Position numbers and translations under genes: made by a program
NCBI GenBank assembly: GCA_002293365.1
Contig: DBDD01000313.1
Span: 224-6,433, forward strand
Origin: Christensenella sp. UBA941
Lineage (GTDB): Bacteria; Bacillota; Clostridia; Christensenellales; UBA941
Length of the DNA: 6,210 bases
Reading direction: 5' to 3'
In this document: piece by piece, positions 1 to 5,922 of the stretch
Layout of the letters: every line of letters starts with the position of its first letter
Numbering within the stretch: position 1 is the stretch's first letter
The notes under the pieces: generated by a model
The model's input: only the letters and a program-made list of their open reading frames with translations
Database searches by the model: none
What the model was told of the DNA's origin: nothing

Positions 1-7
1 GGCGGCG

Positions 8-52
8 AGCTTTGCCCGCTTCCGGATTCTGCGGGCAAGCTTAAGAATTTTT
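8..52 (+). terminator. possible intrinsic terminator or leader hairpin upstream of the kinase
   Basis: AGCTTTGCCCGC (8-19) pairs with GCGGGCAAGCTT (31-42) apart from one bulged T, leaving an 11-base loop. A run of five T residues follows at 48-52, but five bases (AAGAA) separate it from the stem, which is more than in a typical intrinsic terminator. It may end a gene lying left of the window or be a leader structure of the kinase. No convincing -35/-10 pair is seen between it and the start at 91. Confidence 0.35.
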
Positions 53-90
53 GCCACAATTTCACAAACGTAATTTGCCGGATAAGCTAA

Positions 91-2169
91 ATGACAGAAT
101 TCGATAAGCAACAGGAGCCTGCTTCGACAGAAGCGCTGCAAAAGGAAATTCGCGGACTAAAACGAAAGCTCGCCCTGGCGGAGATAAACCTCAACAGGGC
201 GCGTCAAGTTGCCGTCGCGCAATACCGCGTCGAGACGCTACTAAACGACTCCTACAAAAAGGATATCCAGTTCTTCAAGCTCGTATTGGAGAACGCGACG
301 AATATCCTCCTTTTGCTCGATTTCGACGAGCGGTTCGCCTACGCGTCCAACGCTTTTTTGGAGGAAGCCGGTATCGACAACTTCGGCCTTATAAACGGCC
401 TGCATTTTCAGGACGTCCTAAGGCCGATATTGGCGAACGAAAACCTCGAAAGAATCTCGGCTTCCGTACGGCAAGCCATCGAACAAAAGCGTACCGTAAC
501 GCTGGAAGAGCATATCGATTTCCACGCGAAGGGCTGGCCGCGCACGTATATGATTTTCATAACGCCCATGCTCTCAGACGACGGCAAGGGAACGGGCATT
601 CTGGCGTGGTTCAACGATACGACCGATATTAACGAGGCTTTGGAGGCCGCAAACCGCGCAAACCAAGCCAAGTCCGAATTCTTAGCGAATATGAGCCATG
701 AAATCCGAACGCCCATGAACGCGATTATCGGCATGACCGCCATAGGAAAAATCTCTGAAGACTCCGAACGCAAGGATTACTGCTTTTCACGTATCGAGGG
801 CGCGTCAAACCATCTATTGGGTATCATCAACGACATTCTCGACATGTCAAAAATCGAGGCGAACAGATTAGAGCTTTCGTCGGAGGAATTCGACTTCGAG
901 GATACGCTCCAATCGGTCGTCAATGTCGTCAGCTTCCGCGTGGACGAAAAGAAGCAAAAGCTGCTGGTGCATATCGACCGCGCTATTCCCAAAACCCTTA
1001 TAGGCGACGATCAGCGCCTCGCCCAGGTTATTACAAACCTTATCGGCAACGCGATCAAGTTCACGCCCGAAGGCGGCTCTATCGGCCTCGAAGCGGCGCT
1101 TGACGCCGAAGAGGACGGCCTATGTACTATACGCTTCATAGTCACCGACACGGGGATAGGCATAAGCGAGGAGCAGCAGGCCCGGCTATTCAACGCCTTT
1201 CAACAAGCCGAATCGAGTACGACGCGCAAATACGGCGGCACGGGGCTGGGGCTTGTCATATCCAGAAATATTGTAGAACGCATGGGCGGGCGGATTTGGA
1301 TAGAATCCGAAATGGGCGAAGGCTCCACATTTTATTTTACGATCCAGGCCATGCGCGGCGCGAAGGTGTTTCCGCCGCGCGCGAATATTCCCTGGAGCGC
1401 GCTGCGCTTTATCGTCGTGGATAACGATCCGGACGTACTGGCGTGCTTCGAGGAGATTTTGCGCGGTTTCGGAACGCATTGCGATACCGCCGACAGCGCG
1501 TTCGAAGCGCTAGCGCTTATAGAACAGGGCGTCAGCTATGATTTTTGCTTTATAGACTGGCATACGCGCGATATCAACGACATATTGCGAGCGACGAAAG
1601 AGGTTAGCCGTTTCGGCCGCGTGGTTTTGATGTGTTCGCCAGCCGAATGGAACGAAATCGGCGCAGTAGGTATATTCGGTGTGGAACAATTTCTGCCCAA
1701 GCCGGTATTCCCTTCCGCCGTTGAGGAAGTTCTGGCCGAGGCTTTAGGCTTGGCAAACGAGAGCGACGCGGCGGACGACGCGCCAGCGAGCTTCGAGGGC
1801 CGCCGGATCCTGTTGGCGGAAGACATGGAGATAAACCGCGAAATCGTTCTGGCCTTGCTGGAGCCGACGCTTATCACGATCGACTGCGCCGAAAACGGCG
1901 TGGAAGCCGTCGCAGCCTTCGAAAGGACGCCCGACGCGTATTCTATGATCTTTATGGATGTGCAAATGCCGGAAATGGACGGCTTTGAAGCCACGCGCTG
2001 TATCAGGGCGCTGGATATCCCGTATGCGAAGACGGTTCCGATCATAGCTATGACGGCGAACGTCTTTAGGGAAGATATCGATAAGTGTATCGAAGCGGGT
2101 ATGGACGGCCATGTCGGCAAGCCGCTCGACCTGGACGAGGTGCTCGACGTGTTGAGAGAGTACTTATAA
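91..2169 (+). CDS. cytosolic hybrid sensor histidine kinase (coiled coil-PAS-HisKA-HATPase-REC-REC)
   Basis: A 692-residue hybrid two-component kinase expected to autophosphorylate on His and relay phosphate to its own receiver domains. Visible in order: a charged coiled coil (about 12-55); a PAS-like sensor (about 59-180); HisKA with the H-box HEIRTP, phospho-acceptor His203; HATPase_c with the N-box around Asn316-Asn320, G1 DTGIG (353-357) and G2 GGTGLGL (382-388). The first receiver (about 438-550) has acidic Asp444/Asp446, candidate acceptor Asp489 and Lys537. The second (about 571-692) has Glu577/Asp578, acceptor Asp623 in MDVQMPEMDG, Thr655 and Lys677. No signal peptide, membrane segment or HPt domain is visible, so it should sense a cytoplasmic cue and need a separate HPt or response regulator. 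The first receiver lacks the usual MPxMDG after its acceptor and may be degenerate. The Shine-Dalgarno before the ATG is weak (GGATAAG-like). No partner gene adjoins it, so the signal is unknown. Confidence 0.93.
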   Translation: MTEFDKQQEPASTEALQKEIRGLKRKLALAEINLNRARQVAVAQYRVETLLNDSYKKDIQFFKLVLENATNILLLLDFDERFAYASNAFLEEAGIDNFGLINGLHFQDVLRPILANENLERISASVRQAIEQKRTVTLEEHIDFHAKGWPRTYMIFITPMLSDDGKGTGILAWFNDTTDINEALEAANRANQAKSEFLANMSHEIRTPMNAIIGMTAIGKISEDSERKDYCFSRIEGASNHLLGIINDILDMSKIEANRLELSSEEFDFEDTLQSVVNVVSFRVDEKKQKLLVHIDRAIPKTLIGDDQRLAQVITNLIGNAIKFTPEGGSIGLEAALDAEEDGLCTIRFIVTDTGIGISEEQQARLFNAFQQAESSTTRKYGGTGLGLVISRNIVERMGGRIWIESEMGEGSTFYFTIQAMRGAKVFPPRANIPWSALRFIVVDNDPDVLACFEEILRGFGTHCDTADSAFEALALIEQGVSYDFCFIDWHTRDINDILRATKEVSRFGRVVLMCSPAEWNEIGAVGIFGVEQFLPKPVFPSAVEEVLAEALGLANESDAADDAPASFEGRRILLAEDMEINREIVLALLEPTLITIDCAENGVEAVAAFERTPDAYSMIFMDVQMPEMDGFEATRCIRALDIPYAKTVPIIAMTANVFREDIDKCIEAGMDGHVGKPLDLDEVLDVLREYL

Positions 2170-2451
2170 TTAACTGTAATACCAGCCGTCCCTTTCGCGC
2201 TCGGCGCGTTCTTGGCCTATTCCGGCCTCGTCCAGCAGTCCCTCGATATACCGGGCGACGTCTCCCGCCGTTTTAAAAGCGTGCACGTCTTCGTCGAAGA
2301 TCGTTATCCGGAACTTCTTTTCGCATTCTATAACTACTTTCGCCATCTGGAGCGAATCCAAAACGCTTAATAGCTCCGTTTCCGGCGTAATGTCGCTCTC
2401 GTCCATTTCAAGCGGCTCCGCGAGAATTGCGGCGAGCTTGGACTGTATCAT
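2170..2451 (-). CDS. acyl carrier protein (phosphopantetheine-binding), orphan
   Basis: A 93-residue acyl/peptidyl carrier protein. The attachment motif is L-D-S-L, with Ser33 as the expected 4'-phosphopantetheine site, inside the helix-2 sequence SVLDSLQMAKVVIECEKKF. An acidic N-terminal helix and a final helix (TAGDVARYIEGLL) match the four-helix ACP fold. The last 20 or so residues form a charged tail (QERAERERDGWYYS) beyond the usual ACP end. The ATG at 2451 is chosen because GGAGG lies 8 bases upstream; a TTG 42 bases earlier is inside a perfect hairpin and an ATG at 2466 overlaps the Shine-Dalgarno. No ketosynthase, ligase, dlt gene or phosphopantetheinyl transferase is nearby, so fatty-acid, polyketide and D-alanylation roles cannot be separated. 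It lies downstream of helD on the same strand after a palindrome-rich gap, and its stop touches that of the convergent kinase. Confidence 0.87.
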   Translation of the reverse strand: MIQSKLAAILAEPLEMDESDITPETELLSVLDSLQMAKVVIECEKKFRITIFDEDVHAFKTAGDVARYIEGLLDEAGIGQERAERERDGWYYS

Positions 2452-2459
2452 GGAACGCA

Positions 2460-2464
2460 CCTCC
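2460..2464 (-). promoter_or_regulatory. Shine-Dalgarno deciding the ACP start
   Basis: GGAGG on the minus strand, followed by the 8-base spacer TGCGTTCC and ATG at 2451. This spacing favours 2451 over the upstream in-frame TTG (2493) and ATG (2466). Confidence 0.75.
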
Positions 2465-2469
2465 ATTTG

Positions 2470-2502
2470 TATTCCGCATTGGGCTTTGCCCAATGCGGAA
2501 TA
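2470..2502. repeat. perfect 15-bp inverted repeat (hairpin A)
   Basis: TATTCCGCATTGGGC (2470-2484) and GCCCAATGCGGAATA (2488-2502) are exact reverse complements around a TTT loop. On the minus strand it ends about six bases before the ACP Shine-Dalgarno, so it would sit in the 5' leader of any ACP transcript. Neither side has a T-run, so it is not a standard terminator. It could be a processing or stability structure or part of a dispersed palindromic element. Confidence 0.9.
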
Positions 2503-2514
2503 ATAAATTTATTA
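2501..2514. repeat. 14-bp AT-only perfect palindrome
   Basis: TAATAAATTTATTA is its own reverse complement and lies exactly between hairpins A and B, sharing its edge bases with both. It could be an operator-like site, an insertion target, or the core of a composite palindromic element. Confidence 0.8.
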
Positions 2515-2548
2515 ATACTGTTGCGCGGCTGCACCGCGCAACAGTATT
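2514..2548. repeat. perfect 15-bp inverted repeat (hairpin B), terminator-like on +
   Basis: AATACTGTTGCGCGG (2514-2528) and CCGCGCAACAGTATT (2534-2548) are exact reverse complements around a CTGCA loop. On + it is followed by TTTT (2547-2550), so it could end plus-strand transcripts running through from the kinase. On - there is no T-run, so it may not fully stop helD transcripts before the ACP gene. Confidence 0.88.
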
Positions 2549-2572
2549 TTGCCGAAGATCTGGCGCAATTAA

Positions 2573-2599
2573 GGCGCGCGGCAAGACGCCGCCCCTACA
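2573..2599 (-). repeat. G/C-rich repeat-like motif containing a small hairpin and the helD stop
   Basis: Read on the minus strand this begins TGTAGGGGCGGCGTCTTGCC and continues GCGCGCC. GCGGC and GCCGC (2578-2582 and 2588-2592) form a 5-bp hairpin with a 5-base loop. TGTAGGGGCGG followed by a short GC-rich hairpin resembles intergenic dispersed repeats I recall from Clostridia genomes, but only one copy is in the window. The helD stop TAG lies inside it. Confidence 0.4.
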
Positions 2600-4844
2600 C
2601 AATCAGCGAGCTGACCTTGCCAACCGCAAAAACGCTTAGCCGGTGCAGCGCGCGGGTGGAGCATATATAGAGCAGCTTCCTGTCGTCCTCCGTGCGATAA
2701 TGCGCGTCGTCTGCGTCCAAGATCAAAACGGCGTCGAATTCGAGCCCCTTGGATAGAAATACAGGGATCACGAACGCGCCTGTCAGCTCGCCACCGCCGC
2801 TTTCAAGAGCGAGCTTAACGCCCGAGCGGCCCTTTAAGCGTACGTACGCGACCTGCGCTCCGCGCCGCGTCTTAGTAAGGAGCGCGATAGAGCCTAGGCC
2901 TTTCGCCTTGCATACCTCGATTTCGCGAAGGATGAGCTCGTCCATCTCCAATAGATTCTTCGCCGTATGGATTTCCGGCGCGTCGCCGCCCCTATTGAAG
3001 CTCTCGGGCTTGCGGCTCTTATCGAGGAACCGCGCGCCGAATGCGAGTATCTCGTTCGTACAGCGGAAGCTTTTGTCCATAGTGACGAGCGAGGCTTTCT
3101 CCTTTTTCAGCATGCTCCGCACGCCGTCGTAAAACGACATATCTTCTTTTTTTTCGAGCGTTTGGTCTATATCGCCGAGTACGGTGAAGCGCGCGTTAGG
3201 AAACAATCCGGCCAATAGCGCGAAATGCATTGGATAATAATCCTGCGCCTCGTCGACGACGGCTTGGCGGATATTCGGGAAGGCGGCGCCGCTTATGCGC
3301 TGATACAGGAAGCTTAGCGCCAATGCGTCTTCGTATGGAAGATCGCTGTTTTCATCCGTTGGCCGCACAAGATTGAAACGCGTATACGTGATAATCTCCC
3401 GAATGTTTTCGGGCAGCTCAAGCCCCTTCGCCAAGCGGAGAAAAACGGCCTTGTCCTCAAATAGCCTCTTGTAAAGCGCCAGGCAATCGAGCTCGGTAAA
3501 CGCGCGTATTTTATCTTTCAACGCTGTGCTCTCGGCAATGGATATCGCCCGGGCGCGTTCCTTTATCTCGAATTGATATTCGGGATATTCTGCGACGGCT
3601 TTTTCAAGCGCCTTTATTCGCGCCGGGCGCTTATCGCGCATAGCTTCGAGAATAGGCGCTTCGCGCTTTTTCAAGCGCACCGATAGAGGCTCGCCGCTTT
3701 GCGCTTTGACTAGCTTTTCGCGTATATCCGCGCCCTTTGCGATAAGCTCGCCGGCGTAATATACGTCCTCGAATGCGATCCAATTTGTTGGCAGCTCGCG
3801 TATAAAGCGTTCGAGCAGCTCCGCGAATACGGCGGAGCCTTTAAACGCCGCGCTGCTCTTCATAAGCGCCTTGCGCCCCGCGTCTTCTAAGGCAATGAGC
3901 GCTTCGATATGTTCGCCGCGCGCTCTGACGCGCCGTTTCAGCAGCTTTTCGAAGAGCTGTTCAAAGACGAGCGAATTCACGTTCTCCTCGCCAAGCTCGG
4001 GCAGCACGTTTTCGATATACCGTTCGAAAAGCGCATTGGGCGAAATGATGACGATATCGTTTTTTGACACGCGGCTGGATAGCGCCTGATACATCAGATA
4101 CGCTATGCGATGCAGCCCTATGGAGGTTTTGCCGCTTCCGGCGACGCCTTGCACCATCAAAAGCCCCGAGTCCATGTCCCGGATGACGACGTCTTGATCC
4201 TTCTGGATAGTTTCAACTATCGTTTTCATGCGCGCGGACGTGTTTTTAGAGAGCAGCTTGCGTAAAAATTCGTCTACGATCTGTACGTCCGCGTCGAAGA
4301 AGTATTCGAGCCGCCCGTTTTTTATCTCGAATTGGCGCTTTAAGCAAAGCTCGCCTTCGAGCCGGCCTTGCGGGGCGTCGTAATACGCCTTGCCTGCGCC
4401 AAAGCGATAGAATACGCTTGCGACGGGCGCGCGCCAGTCGTAAACACGCATATCTCCCGTCGCCTCGTCCGTCAAAGACGCGCGGCCGATATAAATTTTC
4501 TCGGGCGAACTTTCGCCAATAAACAAAAAGTCTATCCGCGCGAAGTAGGGCGATTCCACCGAGCGCTCCAGCGCGGCAAGCAAACGTGCGTCCCGGCTGT
4601 ATGAGGCCGATTGTACCATGATGGGATTTACATATTGCGAGAGCTCGACGAGCTCCTCGAAGCTTTGCGACGCCCAAAAGCTTCCGCTCATGCGCGAGGC
4701 TTCGCCAAAAAGTTCGTGCTTCGCGTCGGCGATCTCGTCTTGACGACCGTCGAGCGTTTGCCGGGCCTTGACCAATTGGCGCTTCGCTTCGGAAATTGTT
4801 TCTTCTAAGTGTCTAAGCTCAAATTCTCTATCTGTCAGTTTAAT
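2595..4844 (-). CDS. helD: HelD-type superfamily 1 helicase, RNA polymerase-associated
   Basis: A 749-residue UvrD-like ATPase if read from the AUU at 4844. HelD proteins push a coiled coil into the RNA polymerase secondary channel and use ATP hydrolysis to release stalled or hibernating polymerase (family knowledge). Seen here, numbered from the AUU: an N-terminal charged helix (1-45); the HelD-type YIGR (118-121) and YDWRAPVAS (135-143) block; Walker A GVAGSGKTS (233-241); a central all-alpha insertion (about 290-500); Walker B DEAQD (531-535); GDIDQTL (557-563); SFRCTNEI (592-599); SKGLEFD (698-704); and YICSTRAL (726-733). Length and order fit HelD rather than the longer UvrD/PcrA. AAAGGAGG overlaps the stop of the upstream hydrolase gene, six bases before ATT. 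The first ordinary start, TTG at 4775, has no Shine-Dalgarno and would cut 23 residues from the helix. The gene is probably translated in an operon with the hydrolase. Confidence 0.92.
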   Translation of the reverse strand: MKLTDREFELRHLEETISEAKRQLVKARQTLDGRQDEIADAKHELFGEASRMSGSFWASQSFEELVELSQYVNPIMVQSASYSRDARLLAALERSVESPYFARIDFLFIGESSPEKIYIGRASLTDEATGDMRVYDWRAPVASVFYRFGAGKAYYDAPQGRLEGELCLKRQFEIKNGRLEYFFDADVQIVDEFLRKLLSKNTSARMKTIVETIQKDQDVVIRDMDSGLLMVQGVAGSGKTSIGLHRIAYLMYQALSSRVSKNDIVIISPNALFERYIENVLPELGEENVNSLVFEQLFEKLLKRRVRARGEHIEALIALEDAGRKALMKSSAAFKGSAVFAELLERFIRELPTNWIAFEDVYYAGELIAKGADIREKLVKAQSGEPLSVRLKKREAPILEAMRDKRPARIKALEKAVAEYPEYQFEIKERARAISIAESTALKDKIRAFTELDCLALYKRLFEDKAVFLRLAKGLELPENIREIITYTRFNLVRPTDENSDLPYEDALALSFLYQRISGAAFPNIRQAVVDEAQDYYPMHFALLAGLFPNARFTVLGDIDQTLEKKEDMSFYDGVRSMLKKEKASLVTMDKSFRCTNEILAFGARFLDKSRKPESFNRGGDAPEIHTAKNLLEMDELILREIEVCKAKGLGSIALLTKTRRGAQVAYVRLKGRSGVKLALESGGGELTGAFVIPVFLSKGLEFDAVLILDADDAHYRTEDDRKLLYICSTRALHRLSVFAVGKVSSLIV

Positions 4845-4850
4845 ACGGCG

Positions 4851-4858
4851 CCTCCTTT
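4851..4858 (-). promoter_or_regulatory. Shine-Dalgarno of helD pointing to an AUU start
   Basis: AAAGGAGG on the minus strand overlaps the TAA stop of the upstream gene (4857-4859). Six bases (CGCCGT) separate GGAGG from ATT at 4844-4842, and 12 separate it from an in-frame CTG at 4838. There is no in-frame ATG, GTG or TTG until 4775. The next upstream in-frame codon triplet of interest is that same TAA, so the reading frame cannot extend beyond it. Confidence 0.75.
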
Positions 4859-5576
4859 ACAGCGTATACGTCAAGCGATGGTCGGGATGTACCGCGGGGA
4901 TATCGATATAACCGCCGTGGTAGCATACAACGCCCGCCGGGCGCTTATCCATCATCTTTTTGAAGGACGCCTCCGCCGTTTTCATGTCCGATGTAAAATA
5001 AGGATTCGCGCCGGTTAACGCGCCGTCCGTTATATTTGCAGCGTCTCCGGCGACGAGTATATTACTCTTTTTAAGCAAAAGCGCGATATGCCCCGGCATA
5101 TGTCCCGGCGTATGGATTATCTCGATACCGCCGCAGACGGCCAGCGTATCGCCGTCCTTTAGCTTGCGGCCGACATGGACGAAGAAATAAGGCGCGCCCT
5201 TCTTTGAGCGCTCGTAAAACGCCCGCTCGTCCTCGCTAAGCTCGCTAAGGCGCGCTTCCATTTCAGTGAGGCGGACGGACGTCGCGTCGCCCTGAATATA
5301 CGGGGCCTCGGCTTCGTGCGCGAGTATTTCCGCGCCCATGCCCGATAATGCTTTTGCGCTGCCGATATGGTCTAAATCCTGGTGCGTGATGATCACCTTT
5401 GTGACATTTTCCAGCGAAAATCCAGCTTCGGTAACGGCGGCCCGGAGCGCCTCCGTCTCCATGGGCAGGCCCGTATCGATGAGCACGAGCTCGTTGTCAT
5501 CCCAGGTTAAGACGGGGTAATTCGCCCCGTTTCCGGAGTGGATCGAGAGCATTTCAACGTTTTCCGCGATTCGCAT
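4857..5576 (-). CDS. metallo-beta-lactamase-fold hydrolase, lactonase/YflN-like
   Basis: A 239-residue soluble MBL-fold enzyme using a di-metal centre to hydrolyse a thioester, lactone or other ester; the substrate cannot be told from the sequence. Metal-binding motifs: T-H-Q-D-L-D-H-I-G with His65, Asp67, Asp69 and His70 (the HxDxDH variant, not the usual HxHxDH); HTPGHMPGH with His159 as the likely ligand; AGDAAN with bridging Asp178; and CYHGG with His220. The HxDxDH form is typical of small YflN-like hydrolases. No signal peptide is seen. The ATG at 5576 has GGGAGG 8 bases upstream. It ends 12 bases before the proposed helD start, with its stop overlapping the helD Shine-Dalgarno, so the two genes probably share a transcript. 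An AT-rich stretch at about 5605-5660 should carry its promoter, divergent from the small-peptide gene. Confidence 0.9.
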   Translation of the reverse strand: MRIAENVEMLSIHSGNGANYPVLTWDDNELVLIDTGLPMETEALRAAVTEAGFSLENVTKVIITHQDLDHIGSAKALSGMGAEILAHEAEAPYIQGDATSVRLTEMEARLSELSEDERAFYERSKKGAPYFFVHVGRKLKDGDTLAVCGGIEIIHTPGHMPGHIALLLKKSNILVAGDAANITDGALTGANPYFTSDMKTAEASFKKMMDKRPAGVVCYHGGYIDIPAVHPDHRLTYTL

Positions 5577-5646
5577 CCTTCTTACCTCCCGTTTGACTTT
5601 GTGCGCTAAAATATAGTATTTTCTGCTATTAATATTTATATATTGA

Positions 5647-5655
5647 TGTTATAAT
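5647..5655 (+). promoter_or_regulatory. extended -10 promoter of the small hydrophobic peptide
   Basis: TGTTATAAT is a perfect extended -10 (TGN plus TATAAT at 5650-5655). The hexamer 17 bases upstream, TATTAA (5627-5632), is a poor -35, as extended -10 promoters tolerate. The predicted start is near 5662, giving a leader of about 67 bases before the ATG at 5729. Confidence 0.65.
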
Positions 5656-5696
5656 ATAAACAGCACAAGGGGATAGCCAACGGCGCGGATTGTTCC
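5650..5696 (+). repeat. left arm of imperfect inverted repeat (promoter plus 5' RNA region)
   Basis: From TATAAT, this arm runs through AGCACAAGGGGATAGCC and GCGCGG to GTTCC. The same ordered blocks occur on the minus strand from 5886 to 5842. Both arms therefore hold a -10 box and the first 30-40 transcribed bases of two convergent RNAs. Confidence 0.75.
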
Positions 5697-5728
5697 ACCA
5701 AGCTTCGAACAGAGGGGAGGTGGCGCTT

Positions 5729-5809
5729 ATGGACATTACTTCCATCGTAATTTACGCGATTACGTTGATCGTTTTGTTGATAGTGGCGAAAAGCAACCGT
5801 CCTCGCTAA
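5729..5809 (+). CDS. 26-residue hydrophobic peptide, putative type I toxin
   Basis: The peptide starts MDITSIVIYAITLIVLLIVA and ends KSNRPR: a single predicted transmembrane helix (about 5-20) with a basic tail. GGAGG (5716-5720) lies 8 bases before the ATG, so it should be translated efficiently. The last codons and the stop lie within a bidirectional terminator hairpin. Size, one membrane helix, basic C-terminus, terminator overlap and a convergent small RNA are the hallmarks of type I membrane toxins (Fst, TxpA/BsrG and holin-like toxin groups); I cannot assign it to one from sequence. In such systems the peptide disrupts the membrane unless an antisense RNA blocks its mRNA. CCACC (5695-5699) could pair with GGTGG (5719-5723), partly covering the ribosome site. 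It may instead be a harmless small membrane peptide. Confidence 0.7.
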   Translation: MDITSIVIYAITLIVLLIVAKSNRPR

Positions 5810-5823
5810 CGCCGGTTGCTTTT
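5789..5823. terminator. bidirectional intrinsic terminator shared by two convergent RNAs
   Basis: AAAAGCAACCG (5789-5799) and CGGTTGCTTTT (5813-5823) are exact reverse complements with a 13-base loop. The stem carries A4 on one side and T4 on the other, so it works as a U-tailed terminator on both strands. It contains the stop codon of the small peptide. Confidence 0.82.
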
Positions 5824-5877
5824 CTGAACATCTCGTAATCAGGAACGACCGCGCATAACGGCAATCCCCCTTGTGCT
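5789..5877 (-). ncRNA. putative convergent antisense small RNA (antitoxin candidate)
   Basis: A strong minus-strand promoter (5881-5909) fires toward the peptide gene and its RNA would stop at the shared terminator, giving a product of about 85-90 bases. It begins near AGCACAAGGGGG and is perfectly complementary to the peptide mRNA only over the 35-base terminator. Its 5' part repeats the peptide mRNA's 5' part in the same sense, so it is not complementary there. The 5' end is predicted, not observed. A five-codon ATG frame inside it (5856-5839) is unlikely to matter. Confidence 0.5.
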
Positions 5878-5886
5878 TCTATTATA
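5842..5886 (-). repeat. right arm of imperfect inverted repeat (promoter plus 5' RNA region)
   Basis: On the minus strand this reads TATAAT, AGCACAAGGGGGATTGCC, then GCGCGG and GTTCC. It matches the left arm at 5650-5696 with a few substitutions and small indels. Confidence 0.75.
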
Positions 5887-5909
5887 AGCTATTTCATGGG
5901 AAGATACAA
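5881..5909 (-). promoter_or_regulatory. promoter of the convergent small RNA
   Basis: On the minus strand, TTGTAT (-35, 5909-5904) is followed after exactly 17 bases by TATAAT (-10, 5886-5881), a perfect -10 with a half-matching -35. Predicted start is near 5874. It lies just past the stop of the surface-protein gene at 5923, with no terminator between, so read-through from that gene could also feed this RNA. Confidence 0.65.
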
Positions 5910-5922
5910 GTGGTTTTTGGGG

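Noticed and set aside
1536..2120. 194-codon open frame on the minus strand within the kinase
   Set aside because: It lies wholly opposite conserved receiver-domain coding sequence, is rich in Ser/Ile/Ala as expected of an antisense frame, and has no recognisable domain.
2452..2493. Longer ACP with a TTG start at 2493
   Set aside because: The extra codons come from the perfect hairpin A and there is no ribosome site before the TTG; GGAGG is placed for the ATG at 2451.
2427..2670. Plus-strand frames of 67-70 codons over the palindrome cluster
   Set aside because: They read through perfect hairpins and the 3' end of helD and encode no plausible protein.
4246..4677. 143-codon open frame on the minus strand in another frame of helD
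   Set aside because: Arg/Ala-rich translation typical of a shifted frame; the overlapping frame carries conserved HelD blocks.
5605..5660. Defined minus-strand promoter for the hydrolase gene
   Set aside because: The stretch is AT-rich with a possible TATATT (5615-5610), but the hexamer 17 bases upstream (TAAATA) is a poor -35, so no exact site is called.
5839..5856. Five-codon ATG frame inside the putative antisense RNA
   Set aside because: Too short to judge, with only a loose G-run upstream.
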